64,000 bases of DNA from CAIWHR01 sp963843595 (GTDB lineage: Bacteria > Pseudomonadota > Gammaproteobacteria > Burkholderiales > Casimicrobiaceae). The stretch is taken from the NCBI GenBank assembly GCA_963843595.1, contig CAWJLG010000007.1, positions 1-64,000 on the forward strand, read 5' to 3'. The position numbers and the translations under genes are program-made. The notes under the pieces were generated by a model. It worked only from the letters and a program-made list of their open reading frames with translations. It was not told the origin of the DNA and did no database searches. Below, piece after piece: positions 9,676 through 17,316 of the stretch. Every line of letters begins with the position of its first letter. Positions within the stretch are counted from its first letter, which is position 1.

Positions 9676-9713
9676 CCCTCGTTCCGGCGTGGCGAGCGCA
9701 TTGCGGCCGCGGT

Positions 9714-9727
9714 TTGACCGAGGTCAA
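9714..9727 (-). promoter_or_regulatory. FNR/CRP-family box upstream of gdh-por operon
   Basis: The 14-mer TTGACCGAGGTCAA is a perfect palindrome apart from its two central bases and fits the FNR-type pattern TTGAY-N4-RTCAA. Its centre lies 46 bases before the GTG of the amino-acid dehydrogenase, which would be close to the activating -41.5 position if transcription starts just before the gene. The operon encodes an iron-sulfur oxidoreductase expected to be oxygen-sensitive, consistent with induction at low oxygen. Functional binding is inferred, not shown. Confidence 0.6.
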
Positions 9728-9785
9728 CCGCGTGGCGCACCCGTCGCCGGACGGCCGACATCCCCCGCGAGCGGCGCCGCGCTTC

Positions 9786-10034
9786 CTATCGCCGCCAGAT
9801 GACGACACCGTCGCGCGACACCTCACGCACGCGGTGCAGCGGCACGGTGTGCACCTCACCGTCGGCCGCGACGGCCTCGAAGAAGAAATGATCGCCCGGA
9901 GGAAATGCGACGCGCTCGAACGGAACGCGAACGAGCGTGTTTTCGACGCGGTCGTAGTACGCGAGCTCGAAGTGCCCGCGTGCGAACTCCGGGTCCCAGC
10001 GTATGCGATTGACCAGGTCCTGGATGGGCTGCAT
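9786..10034 (-). CDS. MJ1316 (DUF504) RNA cyclic-end recognition domain protein
   Basis: An 82-residue protein consisting of a single MJ1316/DUF504 domain. Recognisable parts are the opening MQPIQDLVNRIRWD and YYDRVENTLVRVPFERV around residues 27-43, close to the family pattern of IRWDP, then YYDR and VRVP. In other proteins this domain is thought to recognise RNA with 2',3'-cyclic phosphate ends and travels with RNA-repair functions. The start at 10034 is used; an in-frame ATG nine bases earlier (10043) is equally possible, as neither has a strong ribosome binding site. It lies 58 bases downstream of the helix-hairpin-helix gene and is probably cotranscribed with it. Confidence 0.8.
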   Translation of the reverse strand: MQPIQDLVNRIRWDPEFARGHFELAYYDRVENTLVRVPFERVAFPPGDHFFFEAVAADGEVHTVPLHRVREVSRDGVVIWRR

Positions 10035-10092
10035 CACGGGCATTCGCACATGCCACGATCGGCGCCAATCGCCACTTCCGTGCGCGACCGAC

Positions 10093-10974
10093 TCAGGAGG
10101 CCGGCTCGGCGTAATGCGCCTTGCACTCGGCTTCGCGGCCGCGGACGACGCGTCGGCCCGCGAGCGGGCCGCGGGTCTCGGTGACCACCGTATGCTGCCC
10201 TTCGGCATGTTCGTGGTCGTAGAAATAGATGACCACCCAGTCGCTGACCTTCCCCAGGCGGTGCGCCTGCGCCGTATTCGAGAACAACGCGGTGAAGTGC
10301 CATCCCGCTCGGTCGGTGTGCAGCACGGGAAGCCAGGCGTTGCCTTCCGGATTGAAGCGCCGCGGCGCGATGGTGGGAAGCTTGCCACCGGCCGCCTTGT
10401 CGCGGTACTCGCGATCGACGTCCAGCAGCACGGTGACGTCGGGACCGCGCGACGGAGCCGGTGCGAGAGGCGGACGTACCCGGGTTCGCCGCAGCATGGC
10501 TCCGAGCGCAGCGCGGATTGCCGCCGCCCGGCGCGGGCCGACGCCCGCGACGCCCTCGAGGCGCCCGTCGTGTGCAGCCAGTTCGAGCGCTTCGAGCGTA
10601 TCGACGTGCAACGCGTCGTGTACGCGCTCCGCGAGGGCGGGGCCGATGCCGGGCACGGAGCGAAAGAGCTGTGCGGCATCCACCGCGCCGCGCAGCCGCT
10701 CGAGCTGGCTCCAGCGGCCGGTGATCAGGATCTCCGCGATCGCGGCGGCGATCCCGCGGCCGATGTGCGGCAACGCGTCGAGCCCCGCCGCGCCCTGCTC
10801 GTCGAACAACGCCCGCAGGCTTTGGGGCATTCGGGCGATTTCGGCGGCGGCGTTGCGATAGGCGCTCACGCGAAACGGGTTCGCCGCCTGCGCCTCGAGC
10901 AGCTGCGCCGTCTCCCGCAGCATCTCGGCGATCTGCGCATTCTCGTCGGGCACCGTCGAGCGCGTATCGTTCAT
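10093..10974 (-). CDS. Helix-hairpin-helix DNA-binding protein (PolX N-terminal-like)
   Basis: A 293-residue protein. Residues 10-80 resemble the N-terminal 8-kDa domain of family X DNA polymerases (LLEAQAANPFRVSAYRNAA), followed by HhH motifs LPHIGRGIAAAI, VPGIGPALAERV and VAGVGPRRAAAI up to residue 155. The C-terminal half (from about residue 175) lacks a polymerase palm and is a separate conserved-looking domain with WHFTALFSNTAQAHRLGK and DWVVIYFYDH. It therefore binds nucleic acid but should not polymerise. The following gene encodes an RNA-end-recognition domain, suggesting a shared nucleic-acid repair or sensing role (inference). Confidence 0.8.
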   Translation of the reverse strand: MNDTRSTVPDENAQIAEMLRETAQLLEAQAANPFRVSAYRNAAAEIARMPQSLRALFDEQGAAGLDALPHIGRGIAAAIAEILITGRWSQLERLRGAVDAAQLFRSVPGIGPALAERVHDALHVDTLEALELAAHDGRLEGVAGVGPRRAAAIRAALGAMLRRTRVRPPLAPAPSRGPDVTVLLDVDREYRDKAAGGKLPTIAPRRFNPEGNAWLPVLHTDRAGWHFTALFSNTAQAHRLGKVSDWVVIYFYDHEHAEGQHTVVTETRGPLAGRRVVRGREAECKAHYAEPAS

Positions 10975-11063
10975 GTTTGAGGAGCGCGTTTCTGGGGAAG
11001 TATACGAGGGCCCGCGCCGGCAACGACACTAGCGACGCTTGCGCACCCCTGCGGGGCGGGGCC

Positions 11064-12518
11064 TCAGGTCACGCGGAAGTTCCTGAACTGCCAGGGGTCG
11101 TCGCGGTCGACGTCTTCCGCGAACAGCCAGCCTCGGTCGGCGAGCGGCGTCCAGTCGCTGAACACCCCCACCACGTCGCCAAGATAGGGTCGGCAGAGCC
11201 GCAGCATCTCGTCGAAGGGCAGGTCGTCCGGCTCGACGACGTCGCAGGCCGGGTTGGCCATCGCCCACAGCACACCGGCCATGACCGGCGCGGCCACCTG
11301 CAGACTGGTTGCGCTGTTGTGGGGGCACAGTGCCCGCGCCTGCTCGATCGACAGCTGCGAGCCGTACCAGTAGGCCCCGCGCGCATGACCCATCAGCAGC
11401 ACCCCGAGCTCGTCGATGCCGGAAACGATCTCGCCCTTCACCACGCGCTGGTGCTCCTGGATGCGCCAGTTGCGCTCCGCCAGCTCGTGCAGCGACAACA
11501 CCGCGTCATCGCACGGGTGGTAGGCATAGTGCACCGTCGGCCGGTAGCTCGGCGATTCCGGGTCGCCCAGCGTCAGCAGGTCGGCGATCGAGATCGATTC
11601 GCCGTGGGTGATGAGAAAGCCGTGCATCGGTCCGCTGCGCGGCGTCCAGCTGCGCACGCGCGTGCTCGCGCCCGGGCGGTTCAGGTAGATCGCGGCGCGC
11701 GAGCCGGCGTCGTGCCGCGCCGCATCCGCCGGCAACTGGCGCTCGTGGCTGCCCCAGCCGAGTTCGGCCGGCTGGCAGCTCTCGTCGACAAAGGCGCGCA
11801 CCGACCACGTGTTGACGAACTCGCCGGGCGTCTTGCGCGGCAGGCCGACCTGCGTGTCGCGCTCGGCGGTGTGGATGACGCGCACCCCCAGGCGCTGCGC
11901 CAGTCGGGCCCAGTCCGCGCGCTCCCGCGGCAGTTCCGTTCTGACGCCCGCTTCGCGGGCCAGGTCGAGCAGTGCCTGCTTGAGCAGGTGCGAGACCAGA
12001 CCGGGGTTGGCGCCGTGGTTGACGACGGCCGTCGGGCCGTCGCGTGCGGGGCGTCGCAAGGCGAGTGCGGCTTCGCGCAACGCATAGTTGGTGCGTCCGG
12101 CAGGCGGCAGCGAGGCATCGAAGAACCGGCCGGCCCAGGACTCGATGCAGGTGTCGAGGTAAAGCGCTCCTCGCGCCTGGCAGAGCTCGATCAGCGTCGT
12201 GCTGCTGACGTCCACCGCCAGGTTGAGCAGGAAGTCGCCCGCGTCCAGCAGCGGCTCGAGCGTCCGGCGGTAGTTGTCGACGTCGATGGCTCGCTGCAGG
12301 CAGCCCACACCTTGGGCGCGGGCCAGCGCGATGGCTGCGTCGTCGGGTTCGACGACCAGCACCTGCGCAGGCTGCATGTCGATGTGGCGCAGAAGCAGAG
12401 ACAGGGTGCCCTGCCCGATGCAGCCGAAGCCGAGCATGACCAGCCGGCCGCGGAAAACGCCCTCCTTGCGCCATTCATCCACTTGCCAGTCCGTCCGTAT
12501 GACCTGCGATCGGCGCAC
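11064..12518 (-). CDS. hss: Homospermidine synthase
   Basis: A 484-residue bacterial homospermidine synthase of the saccharopine-dehydrogenase-like superfamily, which makes sym-homospermidine from putrescine (or putrescine plus spermidine) using NAD as a redox cofactor. Evidence is the Rossmann motif GFGCIGQG near residue 31, LYLDTCIESW near residue 120, VNHGANPGLVSHL near residue 165, and the C-terminal VKGEIVSGIDELGVLL; the length is close to the roughly 475-480 of characterised enzymes. The start is the GTG at 12518. The gene stands alone, with an FNR-type box about 76 bases upstream. Confidence 0.9.
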   Translation of the reverse strand: MRRSQVIRTDWQVDEWRKEGVFRGRLVMLGFGCIGQGTLSLLLRHIDMQPAQVLVVEPDDAAIALARAQGVGCLQRAIDVDNYRRTLEPLLDAGDFLLNLAVDVSSTTLIELCQARGALYLDTCIESWAGRFFDASLPPAGRTNYALREAALALRRPARDGPTAVVNHGANPGLVSHLLKQALLDLAREAGVRTELPRERADWARLAQRLGVRVIHTAERDTQVGLPRKTPGEFVNTWSVRAFVDESCQPAELGWGSHERQLPADAARHDAGSRAAIYLNRPGASTRVRSWTPRSGPMHGFLITHGESISIADLLTLGDPESPSYRPTVHYAYHPCDDAVLSLHELAERNWRIQEHQRVVKGEIVSGIDELGVLLMGHARGAYWYGSQLSIEQARALCPHNSATSLQVAAPVMAGVLWAMANPACDVVEPDDLPFDEMLRLCRPYLGDVVGVFSDWTPLADRGWLFAEDVDRDDPWQFRNFRVT

Positions 12519-12814
12519 CGCGCCAGGGCGAGGCGCGTCGACCGACTCGCGATGCGTGCAGCCTAGCGGCGCAGTGTGTCAACCGGCTTGACCAACGTCA
12601 ACGGAATTGACGGAGTCGGAAACGTAGGCGGGCTCGGCGCGCGTGTGGGCACCTCGCGTGGCGCGGGGACGGGAAGCTCCCCGTGGGCCGCGATGTCTGC
12701 ATGCCGCGAGACGCGACGACTGCGGTCGGCCATGGCCTCTGCGTGTCCCGCGGGTCGCCGCGCTGTCAACGGCACCCCTGATCCAGTACGATTGACGCGA
12801 ATGGCCGTGACACG
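12519..12814. other. Gene-free stretch upstream of homospermidine synthase
   Basis: About 300 bases with no open frame that has credible start signals and protein features. It contains the FNR-type half-sites described separately at 12578-12601. Beyond those I see no repeat or hairpin with a T-tract. It ends where the acquired-looking ATPase relic begins at 12815. Confidence 0.4.
12588..12601 (-). promoter_or_regulatory. FNR/CRP-family box upstream of homospermidine synthase
   Basis: TTGACCAACGTCAA matches TTGAC-N4-GTCAA with perfect arms. It is centred about 76 bases upstream of the homospermidine synthase GTG, in a gene-free region. Overlapping it, GTCAACCGGCTTGAC (12578-12592) forms a second inverted repeat made of the same half-sites in opposite orientation, so the locus holds three GTCAA/TTGAC half-sites in 24 bases. 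Confidence 0.5.
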
Positions 12815-13128
12815 ATGCCCAATCCGCTACTCGATATTCGCACTCTCACGTTCGCGGTGGATCGCCACGCGATTCTCGACGGACTCGACCTGACGGTGCG
12901 ACCTGCGAAGATCCATCGGTCCTCGACGACGCGCACGACTGCGCACGTCGTGGCGCAGGGCCATCGGATCCTCAGCCGGCGAACGGTTCCGGGCCTGCGG
13001 GTGGACATGGAGGAGACTCCGGACGCCATTGTCGGCAAGCTGGTCGATCGCCGAAGCCTGGGCCAAGGGCGCGCGGGCTCAGCCCCGAACAGGCCGTCGA
13101 AATGATCGTGAGCGGAATTCTGCGCTAG
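12815..13128 (+). pseudogene. Relic of a SufC-like ATPase, possibly fused to a SufB/D-like tail
   Basis: The first 34 codons (MPNPLLDIRTLTFAVDRHAI onward, through LDGLDLTV) read like the N-terminus of a SufC/ABC ATPase, but the Walker A loop that should follow immediately is missing. Near the end, the +1 frame reads LSPEQAVEMIVSGILR and stops at 13126-13128, resembling the last residues of SufB/SufD-type scaffold proteins (a final helix of the LSxEEAxxMIVxGFL kind). The simplest reading is the collapsed remains of a sufC-sufBD-like gene pair after an internal deletion and a frameshift. The assignment of the second half is tentative. Confidence 0.4.
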
Positions 13129-13213
13129 GGCGGGAGGTGCGGCATCGCCTGGCTTTCGCGAGCGCTCCGGCAGCGCTAACCGTGCGTCCCGGCGCTCACG
13201 CACCGCGACGCGG

Positions 13214-13609
13214 TCACAGCGTCGGGGTCCCCTCGTGGGCGTAGGTTCTCTCGCGCTGCTGCTGGCAGACGAGGCAACGCTTCGCGGTGGGATAGGCGAC
13301 GAGACGCTCGAAGCCGATCTCTTCGCCGCAGCCGGCGCAGATTCCGAACCGGCCATCCTTGATGCGCGCCCGAGCTGCTTCGATGTCGCGAATTTCCTGA
13401 ATGTGCCGGTCGATCAGCGCGAGGCTGAGGTCGGCGAGCGCGTCGCCGACCGACTGGTCGCCGATGTCCGCCGGTACGCGATCGATGAGCTCAACGTACT
13501 GCTGGTTCTCGCTCTTCTCGAGCGCGTCGCGAACCTCCTCGAGCAGCGACGCGTACCGTTGGTCGAGCCTTCCGGCAAGGTCCGAAAGCTGAGTCTTCGA
13601 CAAAGTCAT
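13214..13609 (-). CDS. DksA/TraR-family zinc-finger regulator
   Basis: A 131-residue protein with a long N-terminal coiled coil (residues 1-80) and a C-terminal C4 zinc finger: CAGC near residue 93 and CLVC near residue 114. DksA-family proteins insert their coiled coil into the RNA polymerase secondary channel and modulate transcription, some with ppGpp. At the coiled-coil tip DksA uses two aspartates; here the ALADLSLALIDRHIQEIRDI region provides acidic residues but the exact tip match is unclear. Shorter than DksA proper (151), so a DksA paralogue. A partial FNR-like motif (TTGACTTTGCGCAA, about 13677-13690) lies upstream. Confidence 0.85.
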   Translation of the reverse strand: MTLSKTQLSDLAGRLDQRYASLLEEVRDALEKSENQQYVELIDRVPADIGDQSVGDALADLSLALIDRHIQEIRDIEAARARIKDGRFGICAGCGEEIGFERLVAYPTAKRCLVCQQQRERTYAHEGTPTL

Positions 13610-13723
13610 GTCTGTTCTCCGTGCGGCAGCGCTGTCGGCGATTCTGCAATTCTAGGACGGGCGGGTCGCGCCGGGTTGACTTTGCGCAAGTGACGATCGT
13701 CGTCGTGCTCGGGTCGGCATGCG

Positions 13724-15197
13724 CTACGTTGATGGCGGCATCCTGGTCAGCGTCCCCGGGTAGAGGTCGTCGAGCAGGCTTCGCGCCGCTCCGGCGAGCA
13801 CGGTGCGCACGCCGTCGACCAGCGCGTCCGCCGAGGCGTCGCGCCGGGCCCACAGATCGGCGAGCAACGGGGCCCGGGCTGCGACAGCGGCCGCAACCTT
13901 GTCCTGCCAGAAGGACGGATACTCGCTTTCGGTCCATTCGCCGCGGCCGCGCCCGTAGTGAGCGACCGCGAGGTAACGCAGCAGCGCCGAACCGACGAGG
14001 CTGGAGAGGAACGCATCGTCCCAGCGCAGCACCGCGCCGTGTTTGCCGCGCGCCACGTTCATGCCGCGCGCGATGCCCGCGCCGCCCAGTGCGCCCAGCA
14101 CCGCACCGGTCAGCATTCCCGCGCCGAACGAGAGACCGCCGGCCGCGAGATCTGCCGCGAGGCCGGTGAGCGCGCCCGAGACCACGCCGCCCATCATCGC
14201 CGCCTTGCCTTCGTTCAGCGGCGCATCGAGCACGACGCCGCTCGCGAGTCGTGCGATCACGTCTTCCTTCGCGCGGCCGCCCAGGCCGTGCAGCGCGATC
14301 AGCCGGTCGGTGCTCGTGCGCAGTGCGGCGTCCAGGCGTGCGGCCAGCGCCTGCGCCGCACGGTTCCTGGCGTCGTCCGTGTCGTCGCGGCGGAGGCCGA
14401 GGCTGCGCCCGAATTCGCGCAACGCGCCTTTCACCCCCGCGTCGGGAACCGCTTCGACGGTCGCTGGCTGCCCGCGCGATCGGTGCTGCGAGCGTCGCCA
14501 TCGACTCGTCGAACTGCGCGAAGCGGCGCGCCTGCCACGCCTCGACCAGACGCGCGAACGGCGCGCGTCGCGCCTCCGGCAGCGCGTCGCCGACGAGGTC
14601 GAGCAGCGCGATCTCCTGCACCCAACAGCGGGCGAACGCGTCGAGCGTGGTCACCGCGCGGACGAGGGGACGCGCTCCGAATGCCGCGCGCCAGCGCGCC
14701 ACGTCCGCCTGTTCATCGTCGCGTGGACGCGGGCGACCGGTCTGGTTGAGCAGCACGATCACGGGCTTCCCGATCCACTCGAGCACCGCGAGTTCGGGAC
14801 CGAGATAACCCGCGTCCTGCGGCGCCTCCGATGCGTTGACCAGGTAGAGGACGACGTCGGCCTGGTCGCGCACGTTGCGCACCGCGTGCTGGGAGTACCA
14901 GAACGCGCGGTCGCGGAAGCGGTCCCAGACCTGCGTCAGGAACCAGCCGATGGGATTGCCGAGCTGGCCGAGGCGGCGCGCGAGGCGCGCGCTGTCGCCG
15001 AAGCCCGGCGTGTCCCAGAGAATCAGCGTGTCGCCCTCGGGTGTGTCGATCAGCGGATAGGGCGTCGCCTCCTGTGTCACGTGCGGCGCGTCGCGCACTT
15101 CGCCGACATCGCGGCCGAGAAGCGTGCGCGCGAGTGTGGTCTTGCCCGCGTTGGTGTGCGAAATCAGCGACAGCGCGATCGCGGTCGCGTCGCTCAT
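13724..15197 (-). CDS. GTPase with C-terminal DUF3482 domain (frame broken)
   Basis: An Era/YfjP-like GTPase of about 490 residues. The N-terminal frame starts at the ATG at 15197 with the P-loop SHTNAGKTTL near residue 13; DTPGFGDS near residue 63 is the G3 motif and LLNQTGRPR near residue 150 is G4-like. The DUF3482 C-terminal part (with GGVVSGALTGLAADLAAGG and other glycine-rich, membrane-touching segments) continues in the -1 frame. One extra base at about 14455-14462 separates them; its removal gives continuous sense (ASDREAVPDAG). The start overlaps the stop of the DUF2868 gene by four bases (ATGA), so the two are translationally coupled. Confidence 0.8.
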
Positions 15198-16630
15198 TGC
15201 GCCTGGCCTCCCAGCACCAGGTCGAGGGCGACCTCGGCGGCGGCGAGATCCGGCGCCGCCAGATCGACGAACACCGCAGGCACCTGCGCCTCGTCGCACA
15301 TCTGTCGCCATGCAGCGCGGCGGTCGGCGATGCGGCCGGGCTCGCCGACCCAGCGCGCGGCGAACGCGCCCTCGTCGATCAGCGCGACCAGTGCCTCGCC
15401 GCCGGCGCGCTGCTGCGCCAGCGCCGCGAGAAACGCACCGTGTGCCTCGCGCTCGGGCGTCGTGTTCGCGTTGAACACCGCCACCAGCGACGTGCCGTCC
15501 GCGCGCCTCGCCTGGCGGGCGACCTGCTCTTCGTCGCCGTAGGCGATCGATGGCGCAAGCAACATGGCCGCGCTGCCGCCGAAGCTGCGCGCGATGATCG
15601 CTTCGAGGCCCGCGGCGGCGGCAGGCGGCAGCGTGTAGCTGTAGGGCACGATCCGCACGCGCGCCGGGCCGCCGCGATAGCCGCGCAGCAGCCGCTGGAA
15701 ATACGGATCTTCGAGGGGCAGCGGCACGTGGCTGGCGCGGTGTCTCTCGACGATACCGGCGAAGAGCGCAAGCGCGAGGCGGGGCACGACGATGACGGCC
15801 GCCACGGTGGCGGCCATCAGGTGGAGCCAGCGCGCGGCGTTCTCGCTGGCCGGCGCGCGGATCGCGGCCACATCGTCGGCGGTCGGCACGGGAATACCCG
15901 TCAGCAGCGCGCCTGGCGCGTACGCGACGGCGAGGATCGAGCGCACGACCGACGCGTCGAGGAACGTGCTTTCCCAGGTCGCGCGGTACTCGAGCACGAG
16001 ACCGCGCAGGTACGTTCCCGCAATGACGCCCACCGCCAGCGTGGCTGCCGCGACGTGGAAGACGCGCGCGGCGCGGACGCGGTAGAGCGGGCCCGAGCGC
16101 TGCGCCCAGTCCGCGGCGAAGGCGGCGATCGCCGGGCGGATCGGACCGCCGCCTCGCGGCCGCGTGAGTCCGCCGGCGACCCGCGCCAGTGCGCGACGCA
16201 AAGGTCCCGACGGTCCCGCGTCGCCGTCGCGCATGACGTAGCTCGTGGCGACCAGGGCATAAACGGCGAGATTCCAGACCAGCAGCGCGAGCATCGGCGG
16301 CGCCAGCACGTTGATGCTGTGCGCGCCGCCGATGCGGTCGATGATGAACCCCAGCGCGAACGCGAGCGCGACGACCGCCGTACCGACCCAGGGTCGCCAG
16401 TGCAGCGCTCGCACGGCGCGCGGCAACGCCGGATACAGCTTGCCCAGCCGCTCGATCGCGAGGTTCGCGCGGCGCGCGAGGAAGGCCTCGGGTGCGCCCG
16501 CCTCGCCGACGACCTCGGCGGCGGCGCGGCTCGCCCAGGCCCGGTCGGCGTCACTCCAGAGCGTGCGCGCGCCGTCTGCGGTCTCGATCGCCCGCAATGC
16601 GACGACACTGAGGGCGTCGGATTCGTCCAT
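15194..16630 (-). CDS. DUF2868 membrane protein
   Basis: A 478-residue membrane protein of the DUF2868 family. Four hydrophobic segments are visible: near residues 85-105 (VALAFALGFIIDRI), 110-135, 195-215 and 270-290. The C-terminal 170 residues are soluble and contain PYSYTLPPAAAAGLEAI, reminiscent of a degenerate nucleotide-binding fold. In betaproteobacteria the DUF2868 gene is regularly followed by a DUF3482 GTPase gene, exactly as here with an ATGA overlap, so the two probably form a membrane-bound GTPase complex of unknown role. Confidence 0.85.
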   Translation of the reverse strand: MDESDALSVVALRAIETADGARTLWSDADRAWASRAAAEVVGEAGAPEAFLARRANLAIERLGKLYPALPRAVRALHWRPWVGTAVVALAFALGFIIDRIGGAHSINVLAPPMLALLVWNLAVYALVATSYVMRDGDAGPSGPLRRALARVAGGLTRPRGGGPIRPAIAAFAADWAQRSGPLYRVRAARVFHVAAATLAVGVIAGTYLRGLVLEYRATWESTFLDASVVRSILAVAYAPGALLTGIPVPTADDVAAIRAPASENAARWLHLMAATVAAVIVVPRLALALFAGIVERHRASHVPLPLEDPYFQRLLRGYRGGPARVRIVPYSYTLPPAAAAGLEAIIARSFGGSAAMLLAPSIAYGDEEQVARQARRADGTSLVAVFNANTTPEREAHGAFLAALAQQRAGGEALVALIDEGAFAARWVGEPGRIADRRAAWRQMCDEAQVPAVFVDLAAPDLAAAEVALDLVLGGQAQ

Positions 16631-16842
16631 GGCACCGTGATTCTACTTGGGCGCCGAGGCTTCATCGGGCAGACGCTGACGATCTCGAGCTTGTCGGCAT
16701 CGAGATGCCGTTCCAGCCGTCGAGGATTTACCCTCCAGCCTGATGACCGGAGCGGCTCATTGCCCTCGGGCGATTACATCCGATGGCCTGCGGCGCAGCA
16801 TCGCGAAGCTGAGATCGCGGCGGGACTGTCCTGTCGCCGCGC

Positions 16843-17247
16843 TCAGCCGGTGGCCCTGGCCAGCTTGGCCTTGAGCCTCTGGGCGGTCTTCTCGATGCTC
16901 ACGATGAAGCGGTTGTGCTTGCCGCGCGCGACTTCCTCGACCGCGTCGCGCGCCGAAAAGTCGAAGGCGACGGCGCCGCCGTTGACCGCGGTCAGGGTGA
17001 CGGTGATGTCCACCCACATGCCCATCAGCGTGGCGCCGACATGATCGAGTTCGACTCGGGTGCCGACGGAGTCCTTGCCTGGCTCGATGTGTTGGAGCAA
17101 GAGATCGCGGCAGGCCATCTCGATGTCGTAGAGAAGTCGGGGCGTCGAATACACACGGCATTCGTCGCCCATGAAGCTGATCGTGCGGTCGCGGTCGATC
17201 TGTACCCGGCGGGTGGCGGTGAGGCCGGCGGCAAGCGGTTCGGTCAT
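16843..17247 (-). CDS. FlK-like acyl-CoA thioesterase
   Basis: A 134-residue hotdog-fold thioesterase related to fluoroacetyl-CoA thioesterase FlK. The catalytic set of that family appears conserved: Thr35 in YSTPR, Glu43 in DIEMA and His69 in ELDHVGAT. It would hydrolyse a short or aromatic acyl-CoA to the free acid. It lies 69 bases downstream of an NDP-forming acyl-CoA synthetase and at the end of the padEFGHI-like operon, so a role in releasing CoA from the product of that oxidoreductase, or in clearing a toxic acyl-CoA, is plausible (inference). Confidence 0.85.
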   Translation of the reverse strand: MTEPLAAGLTATRRVQIDRDRTISFMGDECRVYSTPRLLYDIEMACRDLLLQHIEPGKDSVGTRVELDHVGATLMGMWVDITVTLTAVNGGAVAFDFSARDAVEEVARGKHNRFIVSIEKTAQRLKAKLARATG

Positions 17248-17316
17248 GGCTTGATCTCGAGGGTGGTGTTCGCAGGACGAAAGGGAGATGTGTTCCAGCG
17301 GGCGGGTGGCCGGCTT

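Noticed and set aside
13677..13690. TTGACTTTGCGCAA before the DksA-like gene as an FNR box
   Set aside because: Only one half-site matches fully; kept only as a remark in the gene entry.
16990..17010. Sequence TTGACCGCGGTCAG resembling an FNR box
   Set aside because: It lies inside the thioesterase coding region and has one mismatched arm; the codons explain it.
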